Positions 6,357 through 13,150 of a stretch of DNA of 40,707 bases are shown one piece after another. Source of the DNA: Pseudomonas cyclaminis (GTDB taxonomy: Bacteria > Pseudomonadota > Gammaproteobacteria > Pseudomonadales > Pseudomonadaceae); assembly GCF_015163715.1 (NCBI RefSeq), contig NZ_JADDUM010000021.1, forward strand, positions 1 through 40,707. The letters are read 5' to 3'. Every line of letters begins with the position of its first letter. Position 1 is the stretch's first letter. The position numbers and the translations under genes are program-made. Under the pieces are notes generated by a model, which saw only the letters and a program-made list of their open reading frames with translations, ran no database searches and was not told the origin of the DNA.

Positions 6357-7193
6357 ATGGCTCTAGTCGGGCGCTACAACAGCTTACAAGTGGTAAAACA
6401 CACTAACTTCGGTTTGTACCTGGATGGTGCGCAAGATGGCGAAATCCTCTTGCCTAATCGGTATATCCCCAAAGATATTCCCAGTGAAGATGAAGACTGG
6501 CTTAACGTTTTCATTTACCTGGACAGCGATGACAAACTTATCGCCACCACCGAGAAACCCAAAGTTCAAGTCGGCGAATTCGCCAGTTTGAAAGTGGTGG
6601 AAGTCAACAGCATTGGTGTATTCCTCGATTGGGGTTTGCCAAAGGACCTGTTGTTGCCGTACTCGGAAGAAAAACGCCAGATGACCGCCGGTGAATATTG
6701 CGTGGTGCACGTCTACCTCGACAAGCACACCAGGCGCATCACCGCCACCGCACGTCTTGATCGCTACCTGGACAAGACCCCGGCCAACTACGTCGTAGGC
6801 CAGGAAGTCGACCTGCTGGTGGCCGAAGCCACTGACATGGGCTTCAAGGCGATCATCAATAACAAGCACTGGGGCCTGATTCACAAGAACGAAGTGTTCA
6901 AGTTCCTGCGCCCGGGCAAGGAAGAGAAAGGCTTCATCAAAGAGATCCGCGCCGATGGCAACATCAGCCTGAGCCTGCAACCGGTTGGCCAGGAAGCGGC
7001 CTCCAGCCTCAATTCGAAGATTCTTGCCAAGTTGCGCGAAAACAACGGCACGTTGCCGGTCAGCGATAAAAGCGACCCGACGGTAATCAGCAACTTGTTC
7101 GGCGTCAGCAAGGGCAACTTCAAGAAGGCTATTGGTGCGCTCTACAAGCAAGGTCAGATTGTGATCCACGCGGATCGTATTGAACTTAGCTAA
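6357..7193 (+). CDS. cvfB: CvfB/YitL family S1-domain RNA-binding protein
   Basis: A 278-aa protein with three consecutive S1-like beta-barrel repeats (about residues 1-60, 68-130, 150-215; note the repeated GVFLDWGLPKDLLLP and GFKAIINNKHWGLIHKNEVF) and a C-terminal winged-helix part (SKILAKLRENNGTLPVSDKS...VSKGNFKKAIGALYKQG). This order is that of CvfB/YitL. The ATG at 6357 with GAGGG eight bases upstream is preferred to a TTG at 6342. Family role: RNA binding with effects on virulence gene expression and translation. It starts the core genome again to the right of the phage relic. Confidence 0.88.
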   Translation: MALVGRYNSLQVVKHTNFGLYLDGAQDGEILLPNRYIPKDIPSEDEDWLNVFIYLDSDDKLIATTEKPKVQVGEFASLKVVEVNSIGVFLDWGLPKDLLLPYSEEKRQMTAGEYCVVHVYLDKHTRRITATARLDRYLDKTPANYVVGQEVDLLVAEATDMGFKAIINNKHWGLIHKNEVFKFLRPGKEEKGFIKEIRADGNISLSLQPVGQEAASSLNSKILAKLRENNGTLPVSDKSDPTVISNLFGVSKGNFKKAIGALYKQGQIVIHADRIELS

Positions 7194-7209
7194 GTAGGGT
7201 TTGCTCTTC

Positions 7210-7232
7210 TGTAGGAGCAATGGGCTCCTACA
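7210..7232 (+). terminator. Hairpin between cvfB and the DUF2177 gene
   Basis: A perfect 9-bp inverted repeat TGTAGGAGC / GCTCCTACA with a 5-base loop, 16 bases after the cvfB stop. There is no U-tract. The arms resemble the outer part of short Pseudomonas REP hairpins, so it may be a REP remnant or a partial terminator. It lies 12 bases before the next ATG. Confidence 0.4.
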
Positions 7233-7244
7233 GAGGTTGCGTCA

Positions 7245-7643
7245 ATGTCCAAAAAATCTGTGTTCGCTTACCTCGGCACCTTGCTTGCTTTCCTGGTGCT
7301 CGACGGCCTGTGGCTCGGCGTCCTTATGGGCCCCACTTACAAATCCCTGCTGGGCCCGCTGATGCTTGATCAGCCCCGCCTATTGCCCGCAGTGCTGTTC
7401 TATCTCCTGTATGTCCTCGGTTGTGTGGTGTTCGTGGTCTTGCCCAGCATCAGTTGGCAGCGCGCAGCGCGTATGGGTGCGCTGCTGGGGCTCGTGGCCT
7501 ATGGCACCTATGACCTGAGCAACTGGGCCACGCTGCAAGGCTGGGCTGCTGGGTTGGCACTGATGGATATGGCCTGGGGTACCTTTTTGACGGCGGTATG
7601 CTGCACGGTTGGGCATCTGTGTGCACATCGGGTGCACCGATGA
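7245..7643 (+). CDS. DUF2177 family membrane protein
   Basis: A 132-aa hydrophobic protein with four predicted membrane segments (about residues 8-28, 45-68, 76-95 and 102-125). The early F-LVLDGLWLGVLMGPTYK and the central YGTYDLSNWATL are hallmarks of DUF2177. A conserved Asp within the first membrane segment (LDGLWLG) and the YDLSN motif suggest a small transporter or enzyme-like membrane role, but the family function is unknown. It closes with a basic cytoplasmic tail (HRVHR). Confidence 0.85.
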   Translation: MSKKSVFAYLGTLLAFLVLDGLWLGVLMGPTYKSLLGPLMLDQPRLLPAVLFYLLYVLGCVVFVVLPSISWQRAARMGALLGLVAYGTYDLSNWATLQGWAAGLALMDMAWGTFLTAVCCTVGHLCAHRVHR

Positions 7644-7743
7644 TTGTGTACAGGATTTATGTGCACCGTTGCTGAGCGTGGTCCCCACCACGAAGGTACC
7701 TTCAGCTCCTTTGAAACGCCGTTGTAGAGGGATTGTGTGCTAT

Positions 7744-7759
7744 TGGCACGTATTCTGCT
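7744..7759 (+). promoter_or_regulatory. Sigma-54 (RpoN)-type -24/-12 promoter
   Basis: TGGCACG-TATT-CTGCT matches the RpoN consensus TGGCACG-N4-TTGCW at all positions but the first T of the -12 element. The GG (7745-7746) and GC (7757-7758) dinucleotides have the required 10-bp spacing. It lies about 84 bases before the ATG of the NCS1 permease gene. Nitrogen-limited control of a nucleobase-type permease would make physiological sense. No clear enhancer site was identified, although GTGCAC-containing repeats lie upstream at 7620-7672. Confidence 0.6.
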
Positions 7760-7842
7760 GACTGTCTCGTATACAAAACTTGCCGCCTTCCGTATGCATC
7801 CCCGCGACGGAAGCGCAGGCCGGTATGACGAGGAGCCCAGCG

Positions 7843-9285
7843 ATGACCGAACAATTGCCCAAAGGCTACAGCCCACGCCTGTACAACCAGGATCTGGGCC
7901 CGCTGCCGCAGAAATGGAACTGGTACAACATCTTCGCCTTCTGGATGAGCGACGTGCACAGCGTCGGCGGGTATGTATTCGCCGCCAGTCTGTTTGCCCT
8001 CGGGCTGGCCAGTTGGCAGGTGTTGATCGCCTTGCTCGCCGGTATTTGCATCGTGCAATTGATCGCCAACCTGGTGGCCAAGCCGAGCCAGCAGGCCGCC
8101 GTACCTTACCCAGTGATCTGCAGGCTCGCCTTTGGTGTCTTTGGCGCGAATATTCCTGCGGTGATTCGCGGTCTTATCGCCGTGGCCTGGTACGGGATTC
8201 AGACCTACCTGGCGTCCAGCGCGTTGATCATTGTGGTTTTGCGATTTTTCCCACAGATGGCGGTGTATGCAGAGCCGCATTTCGCCGGGCTGTCCTACCT
8301 GGGCTGGTTTGGTTTCCTCAGCCTTTGGGTGCTGCAAGCGGCAGTTTTCTGGGCCGGCATGGAGTCCATCCGCCGCTTTATCGATTGGGCGGGGCCGGTG
8401 GTCTATGCTGTGATGTTTGCCCTGGCCGGTTGGATCGTATGGAAGGCGGGCTGGTCGAACATCAGCTTTACCCTGGCGGAAAAATCCCTGTCGGGCTGGC
8501 AAGCGTTCGGCCAAGTGATCGTGGCCACTGCGCTCGTGGTGTCGTACTTCTCAGGGCCAACCCTGAATTTCGGCGATTTCAGCCGCTACTGCCGCAGCAT
8601 GCAGGACGTGCGACGCGGAAATTTCTGGGGCTTGCCAGTGAATTTCCTGGCGTTCTCCCTGGTGACCGTAGTGATCGTCTCGGGCACTTTGCCGGTGTTT
8701 GGCGAGATGCTCCACGACCCGATTGCCACGGTGTCGCGTATCGACAACAACATGGCCGTGCTGCTGGGTGCGTTTGCCTTTGTGACCGCGACCATCGGTA
8801 TCAATATCGTCGCCAACTTCGTGTCCCCGGCGTTTGACTTCGCCAACGTCGCACCGAGCAAAATCAGCTGGCGCGCCGGCGGCATGATCGCGGCGGTCGC
8901 CTCGATCTTCATCACCCCATGGAACCTGTTCAACAACCCGCTGATGATTCACTACACCCTGGATATCCTCGCGGCGTTTATCGGGCCGCTGTTCGGGATC
9001 CTGCTGGTGGACTTCTACCTGATCAAAAAACAGAAGATCGACGTGGATGCACTGTTCGATGACAGCCCAAGTGGCCGCTATTACTTCGACGGCGGCGTGA
9101 ACTGGACGGCGGTCAAGGCCCTGGTGCCCGCGACACTGGTAGGCGTCGCGATCACCTTCACCCCGGCGTTGCAGGGCATGGCCAACTTCGCCTGGTTTAC
9201 CGGCTGCTTCCTGGGAGGGCTGTTTTTCCTGGTGCTGGCACGGCGCGAGCAGGTGCGCACGCAAGCGCCGCTGGTTGCCGGCTGA
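7843..9285 (+). CDS. NCS1 family nucleobase/hydantoin:cation symporter
   Basis: A 480-aa permease with about 12 membrane segments. The N terminus, GYSPRLYNQDLGPLPQKWNW then NIFAFWMSDVHSVGGY, and the transport-site segments RGLIAVAWYGIQTYLAS and SGPTLNFGDFSRY are typical of the NCS1 family (Mhp1/FurA/PucI relatives). The substrate could be a purine, pyrimidine, allantoin or hydantoin and cannot be chosen from sequence. GAGG lies eight bases before the ATG at 7843; the in-frame starts at 7780 and 7825 lack this. Expression probably depends on sigma-54. Its last 89 bases overlap the 3' end of the convergent MFS gene. Confidence 0.86.
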   Translation: MTEQLPKGYSPRLYNQDLGPLPQKWNWYNIFAFWMSDVHSVGGYVFAASLFALGLASWQVLIALLAGICIVQLIANLVAKPSQQAAVPYPVICRLAFGVFGANIPAVIRGLIAVAWYGIQTYLASSALIIVVLRFFPQMAVYAEPHFAGLSYLGWFGFLSLWVLQAAVFWAGMESIRRFIDWAGPVVYAVMFALAGWIVWKAGWSNISFTLAEKSLSGWQAFGQVIVATALVVSYFSGPTLNFGDFSRYCRSMQDVRRGNFWGLPVNFLAFSLVTVVIVSGTLPVFGEMLHDPIATVSRIDNNMAVLLGAFAFVTATIGINIVANFVSPAFDFANVAPSKISWRAGGMIAAVASIFITPWNLFNNPLMIHYTLDILAAFIGPLFGILLVDFYLIKKQKIDVDALFDDSPSGRYYFDGGVNWTAVKALVPATLVGVAITFTPALQGMANFAWFTGCFLGGLFFLVLARREQVRTQAPLVAG

Positions 9286-10402
9286 CCAATATTCCTCCCG
9301 CCAGGAACAGGCCTGTGCCGGCAATTACCAATGCCGGTCGCAGGCCACCGCTGAGGTGGCTGCTCACCGACGCCAGCAAGGGCCCGCTCAATTGGCCGAT
9401 GGCAAAGCTGGCGGTCAGCAGCCCGGTACTGCGCTGGTAGCCGTGGGGTGCCACCTCCCGCAAGCGCGCCATTACGAGCTGCATGCAGGCCAGGAATGGC
9501 CCACCGCACAACAGAACCCCCAGTGCCAACCCCCAGCCATTACCCAGCAAGCACGCGAACACCCCGGCCGCTTGCAGCCAGAGGGTGGTCATCAGCCAGC
9601 GGCGGGTAGTGTCCGGGTCTTTGCGACGCAAGGTCGCCACCCCCACGCCCACTGCTGCGAGCAGGCCGAAGCACGGCCAGAACAGATCGGCTTGCCAGGC
9701 GCCTTTGAACTGGGCGCTGGCCATCTGCGACAGGAAGGTGGCTGGAATGATGTAACCCAGTCCGAAGAGTACATAAATCCAGCACAGGTGCGTGATGCTG
9801 CCATTACTGCCCGCGTCGTTGTGGCTGGTGACAGCGGCGCTGGCGCAGGGCTGCGGCAAGAACGGCAGGATCGCGAGCAACATCACCAATGCCACCGCGC
9901 CATAGACCAACCATAAGGTGGCGGAATCTTGTCCCAGCAGGTTTGAGCCGAGCGCCAATAACCCGGTCAATAGAATCCCCAGGCCCGGCCCGGCAAATAC
10001 CAGGGCACCGAGGCGCGGCCGTCCGGCGGCGAGTGCCAGTGGCTGGCTCAAACTGGTGATCATCACCAAGGCCCAGGCGCTCGCCACACCCGTGCCAAAG
10101 CGCAACAGCAGGTGCGGCCAGAATGCGTGGGCCCAATACGATGCAAAGGTCAGCAACACACATAACCACAGCCCGCCGTACAGACGACCGCGCACATGGC
10201 GATGGCCGCGGGCGAAAATCGAATCCACCGCGCCCACGAAATAGCCGAGGTAGTTGGCGGCGGCGATCAGACCGGCGCCGGTCAGGTCGATCTGCCCTTC
10301 GCTGAGCATATGGGGCATTTGCGGGGTGAGGGCGAAGCGGCCAATGCCCATGGCCATCATCAGGGCGATGGAGCTGGCGAGTAAGCGAATGAGGGGTGAC
10401 AT
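9197..10402 (-). CDS. YbfB/YjiJ family MFS transporter
   Basis: A 401-aa protein with 12 membrane segments. The first, LASSIALMMAMGIGRFALTP, holds the MGIGRFxxTPxxP signature of the YbfB/YjiJ branch of the major facilitator superfamily, and GLIAAANYLGYFVGA follows. The ATG at 10402 directly precedes MSPLIRLLAS; earlier in-frame starts (to 10483) add a non-membrane stretch and run into the divergent promoter region. The C-terminal tail (APARAVPAPGKTALPGSSR) is unusually long and Pro/Ala-rich and is encoded opposite the end of the NCS1 gene. It is divergent from a LysR regulator, which probably controls it. Substrate unknown. Confidence 0.85.
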   Translation of the reverse strand: MSPLIRLLASSIALMMAMGIGRFALTPQMPHMLSEGQIDLTGAGLIAAANYLGYFVGAVDSIFARGHRHVRGRLYGGLWLCVLLTFASYWAHAFWPHLLLRFGTGVASAWALVMITSLSQPLALAAGRPRLGALVFAGPGLGILLTGLLALGSNLLGQDSATLWLVYGAVALVMLLAILPFLPQPCASAAVTSHNDAGSNGSITHLCWIYVLFGLGYIIPATFLSQMASAQFKGAWQADLFWPCFGLLAAVGVGVATLRRKDPDTTRRWLMTTLWLQAAGVFACLLGNGWGLALGVLLCGGPFLACMQLVMARLREVAPHGYQRSTGLLTASFAIGQLSGPLLASVSSHLSGGLRPALVIAGTGLFLAGGILVSRQPAALACAPARAVPAPGKTALPGSSR

Positions 10403-10506
10403 GGTCAGGTGTCCTGCTGAGAAACGAATGACCGTCAGCCTAAGGTGCATTGACTTTCTGTAAAATTGAATAATAGTGAGCAACTTGTTCAGTTTTGGAG
10501 AAAGGT

Positions 10507-11400
10507 ATGGAGTTCAGTCAATTGCGGATTTTCCAGGCCGTGGCGCAAGAGGGCTCCATCACCCGTGCGGCAGAGCGCCTGCACCGCGTGCCGTCGAACT
10601 TGTCGACCCGTCTCAAGCAAATGGAAGAACAACTCGGCGTAGAGCTGTTCGTGCGTGAACGCCAGCGCTTGCAGCTTTCTCCGGCGGGCAAGATATTGCT
10701 GGACTACAGCACTCGCCTGCTGGCTCTGCACGACGAAGCCCACGGCGCGGTGCAGGGTGGGCAACCGGCTGGCGATTTTGTGCTGGGCAGCATGTACAGC
10801 ACCGGCGCGGTACATTTGCCCAAGCTGCTGGCGCGTTATCACAAGGCCTATCCGATGGTGAATTTGCAGGTGCAGTCCGCACCCAGCGGTGAGCTGCTCG
10901 AAGGTTTGATCACCGGGCGCCTGGACGCCGCGTTTGTAGACGGCCCGCTGACCATCGCCACACTGGACGGCGTGCAGCTGTGCGAGGAAAAACTGGTGCT
11001 GATCTGCGAAGCCGATCACCCGCCCGTGCGTGGTCCCCAGGATGTTGCCGGCCGCTCGGTGTTCACGTTCCGACGCAGTTGTGCCTATCGTACCCGCCTG
11101 GAAAGCTGGTTTGCCCACGAGCGCGTGGCCATGGGACGGGCGATCGAGATCGAGTCGTATCAAGGCATGCTCGCTTGCGTGATTGCCGGTTCCGGGGTGG
11201 CGTTGATGTCCCAATCCATGCTCGACAGCCTGCCGGGCAAGGACAGCGTGTCCGTTCATCCGCTGACCGGGCAATTTGCCACTGCGACCACCTGGCTGAT
11301 GTGGCGAAAGGGTATGCTCGGCGCTAACCTCAATGCGTGGATTGATCTGCAGCAGGTCGGTCAGCCGGAGGTCATGAAAGACAGTCGCGCCATTGCTTGA
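10507..11400 (+). CDS. LysR family transcriptional regulator
   Basis: A 297-aa protein with the N-terminal winged helix-turn-helix (residues 1-60: LRIFQAVAQEGSITRAAERL then HRVPSNLSTRLKQMEEQLG) and a periplasmic-binding-like effector domain (about 90-290). The ATG at 10507 follows GGAGAAAGGT; the TTG at 10495 is part of that ribosome-binding region. It is divergent from the MFS gene with about 100 bases between, which hold an inverted TTG-N12-CAA (10466-10483), a possible LysR site. Effector unknown; control of the MFS gene is an inference from the layout. Confidence 0.88.
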   Translation: MEFSQLRIFQAVAQEGSITRAAERLHRVPSNLSTRLKQMEEQLGVELFVRERQRLQLSPAGKILLDYSTRLLALHDEAHGAVQGGQPAGDFVLGSMYSTGAVHLPKLLARYHKAYPMVNLQVQSAPSGELLEGLITGRLDAAFVDGPLTIATLDGVQLCEEKLVLICEADHPPVRGPQDVAGRSVFTFRRSCAYRTRLESWFAHERVAMGRAIEIESYQGMLACVIAGSGVALMSQSMLDSLPGKDSVSVHPLTGQFATATTWLMWRKGMLGANLNAWIDLQQVGQPEVMKDSRAIA

Positions 11401-11542
11401 CCGGTTCGTCAGCATTTGGATGGATTTGGTAATAGTTCGTTGTGGTTTCGTTCAAGCAATACGTAGGACTTAGGGCTACTATCAATGTAGGAAAGGGCGA
11501 CAGAACATGCGCCTACCAGCATTACCCTCAAAGGGGGCAACC

Positions 11543-11665
11543 ATGAAAGAGAAAATTCAAAACTGGCTCCATGATCTGGGCGTTGCACTGGGCTTGATCG
11601 AGCCTCCGCTGCAGCCGGTGCCGATTCGTACGGATGATGAGCAGCGGCGTCCACGTCGTAGGTAA
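11543..11665 (+). CDS. PA1414-type small protein, 40 aa
   Basis: Encodes MKEKIQNWLHDLGVALGLIE followed by PPLQPVPIRT and an Arg-rich end (QRRPRRR). AGGGGG stands six bases before the ATG. The sequence resembles, from memory, the PA1414 family of short Pseudomonas proteins, and PA1414 in P. aeruginosa also lies a few genes from the gbu locus found here at 14.8-20.2 kb, which supports orthology. In P. aeruginosa that locus also gives rise to the oxygen-responsive regulatory RNA SicX, so the transcript may matter as much as the peptide. No clear Anr box (TTGAT-N4-ATCAA) was found upstream; only an ATCAA half site at 11480-11484. Confidence 0.7.
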   Translation: MKEKIQNWLHDLGVALGLIEPPLQPVPIRTDDEQRRPRRR

Positions 11666-11910
11666 GCCCCGCGGCGCTCACACGATTGCGGCGTTGATCG
11701 TGCGGGCGTTGATGGCGTTGATGAATCTTCGGAGCCTGTCGTGTGTTCCGCCCGTAGCATGCAGGCGCGGATTTCCTTGTCGTTTTTAATGCCTGAATCC
11801 ATAGTGAGTCAGGCACCGCCGTCGGATATTTCTTCTTATCTTGTAATCCTGCCTTTTTCCTTATTTGACCTTCTATATTTTTGTTTCCAGGAGGACAAAT
11901 AGGCGTTGAG
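11666..11910. other. Intergenic region before the amidase gene
   Basis: About 245 bases with no gene seen. It holds a 6-bp inverted repeat GCCTGA / TCAGGC (11791-11814). Past 11820 the sequence becomes AT-rich (TTATTTGACCTTCTATATTT), which could hold the amidase promoter. A strong AGGAGG at 11890-11895 lies 16 bases from the chosen amidase ATG, longer than usual. Confidence 0.35.
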
Positions 11911-12513
11911 ATGTCGAGCATTGATAGCGAAGGAATGATGGTTTCCGATCAGGTTAAGCCTCGTCGGTTCCAGTCCATAGAACATGGCGATTTACGCAGC
12001 GTACGGGCATTGGTCGTCCATCAGACAGACGCGCCGACTGCACAGCACACTTTCAATGGCTATCGATCCAAGGGAAGTGGCGCTCACTTTTTGGTTGAGA
12101 AGGATGGAGTCATTTACCAGACCGCCAGTTTGAGAAAGCGCTGTTTTCATGTTGGGCGCTTTATTCGATCCAAGTGCCTGGCAAACGACAAATCAACGTG
12201 TGACACCACTCAAATCAACAGCATTCAGGCGCTCACCTGGACGCTGCAGATCAGAGCGCTGGATAAATACGAGCGTACCAAGAACTATCCGGATCGTTAC
12301 CCCATGAACTCTGACTCCGTAGGCATCGAGTTAGTGGGGAAGCATCTGGATGCGGTTCGTTACGAGGCGATTACGGCGATGCAGAATCAATCCCTTCAGT
12401 GGTTGGTGTCCGAGTTGTATCGCCATTTCAGCCTGACGTCGGCAGACGTCTACACCCACCCGCAAATCTCATATAAACATCCCGGTGAAGCCAGTAGCGC
12501 GGTGTGGCAATGA
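11911..12513 (+). CDS. N-acetylmuramoyl-L-alanine amidase (PGRP/amidase_2 type), candidate antibacterial effector
   Basis: A 200-aa single-domain protein. LRSVRALVVHQTDAPTAQ carries the first zinc His (His37). AHFLVEKDGVIYQTA (His59, Asp65), CFHVG (His80), SDSVGIELVG and DVYTHPQISYKHPGE (His183, Lys189) complete the amidase_2 fold. Predicted reaction: cleavage of the bond between N-acetylmuramic acid and L-Ala of peptidoglycan. There is no signal peptide or membrane segment, so it needs a secretion system or lysis to reach its substrate. It overlaps the downstream lipoprotein gene by ATGA, the usual build of effector-immunity pairs. Similar leaderless amidases occur near type VI secretion genes in Pseudomonas; none is visible here. 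The ATG at 11911 is chosen over TTG 11881. Confidence 0.8.
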   Translation: MSSIDSEGMMVSDQVKPRRFQSIEHGDLRSVRALVVHQTDAPTAQHTFNGYRSKGSGAHFLVEKDGVIYQTASLRKRCFHVGRFIRSKCLANDKSTCDTTQINSIQALTWTLQIRALDKYERTKNYPDRYPMNSDSVGIELVGKHLDAVRYEAITAMQNQSLQWLVSELYRHFSLTSADVYTHPQISYKHPGEASSAVWQ

Positions 12514-12869
12514 AGTGTTGGCACTTGTCCTTGAGTCTGTGGGTATTGCTCGTGGGGTGCGCTGCCCAGTATCAGAACATTAAGGACGTTTCTATCGCAG
12601 GCTTCCAATCCGACGAGCCGGAACGCTGTCGACCCTCCGACGTGAGCCTTGATGAACGGCAGATAACGTCCTTTTTCGAGCGGGCCACGGGTATTGATGG
12701 CCGCACGCTGCATGACCACTATGAGTGGGCGCCTTGTTACCTTGAAGGCACATTGAACTATAGGGGAGAGGCATGCACGTGGCGCGTCAGGGCGGGGGCC
12801 ACAGGCGAAATTCAGTGCGCGGCGCAGGAACAGTATTTTGGATGCAACACGTGTGGCGATTTGTTTTGA
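12510..12869 (+). CDS. Small lipoprotein, candidate immunity protein to the amidase
   Basis: A 119-aa protein with a lipoprotein signal (LLVGC, lipid Cys17), so it should be anchored in the periplasm. The mature part is Cys-rich (C43, C75 and four more towards the end, including a CNTC motif at the C terminus) and has acidic patches, suggesting disulfide-stabilised folding. It begins inside the amidase stop codon (ATGA), so the two are made together. A periplasmic protein coupled to a leaderless cell-wall amidase is what a self-protection protein would look like. No family is recognised; the immunity role is inferred from context. Composition is less GC-biased than the core genes, in line with an acquired cassette. 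Confidence 0.68.
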   Translation: MKCWHLSLSLWVLLVGCAAQYQNIKDVSIAGFQSDEPERCRPSDVSLDERQITSFFERATGIDGRTLHDHYEWAPCYLEGTLNYRGEACTWRVRAGATGEIQCAAQEQYFGCNTCGDLF

Positions 12870-13150
12870 GTCTATGCCGGTCGGCCAGACTTTGAAGTGG
12901 AAATGTCGGAATTGGACTACTAAGTTGTCGGAATCTGCTGGCTTATTTGTTTGTATAGATAGGCGTAGGTTGAGTTTCACCAAGCAAAGATTTGTATCAT
13001 TTGTAGCCCTGCACATTTCTACTCATTAGAACGTAGAGGTAGGAGATTTTCCGGAGATAATTCAAGTGCATTTCCTTAGTGCCCAGACTTTATTGAGTTT
13101 GTCTCCCTCGAAACTTTAGTGAGCAAGTCAGAATCGTTGGAGGCAAAATT
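12870..13150. other. Intergenic region before the 520-aa fusion gene
   Basis: About 280 AT-rich bases with no gene or strong hairpin. A possible promoter is TTGAGT-N16-TTTAGT at 13094-13121. A very good ribosome binding site, GGAGG, ends seven bases before the next ATG, so the fusion gene is likely transcribed on its own. Confidence 0.3.

Noticed and set aside
11401..11542. Anr/Fnr box expected upstream of the PA1414-type gene
   Set aside because: Only an ATCAA half site is present; no TTGAT-N4-ATCAA match was found.
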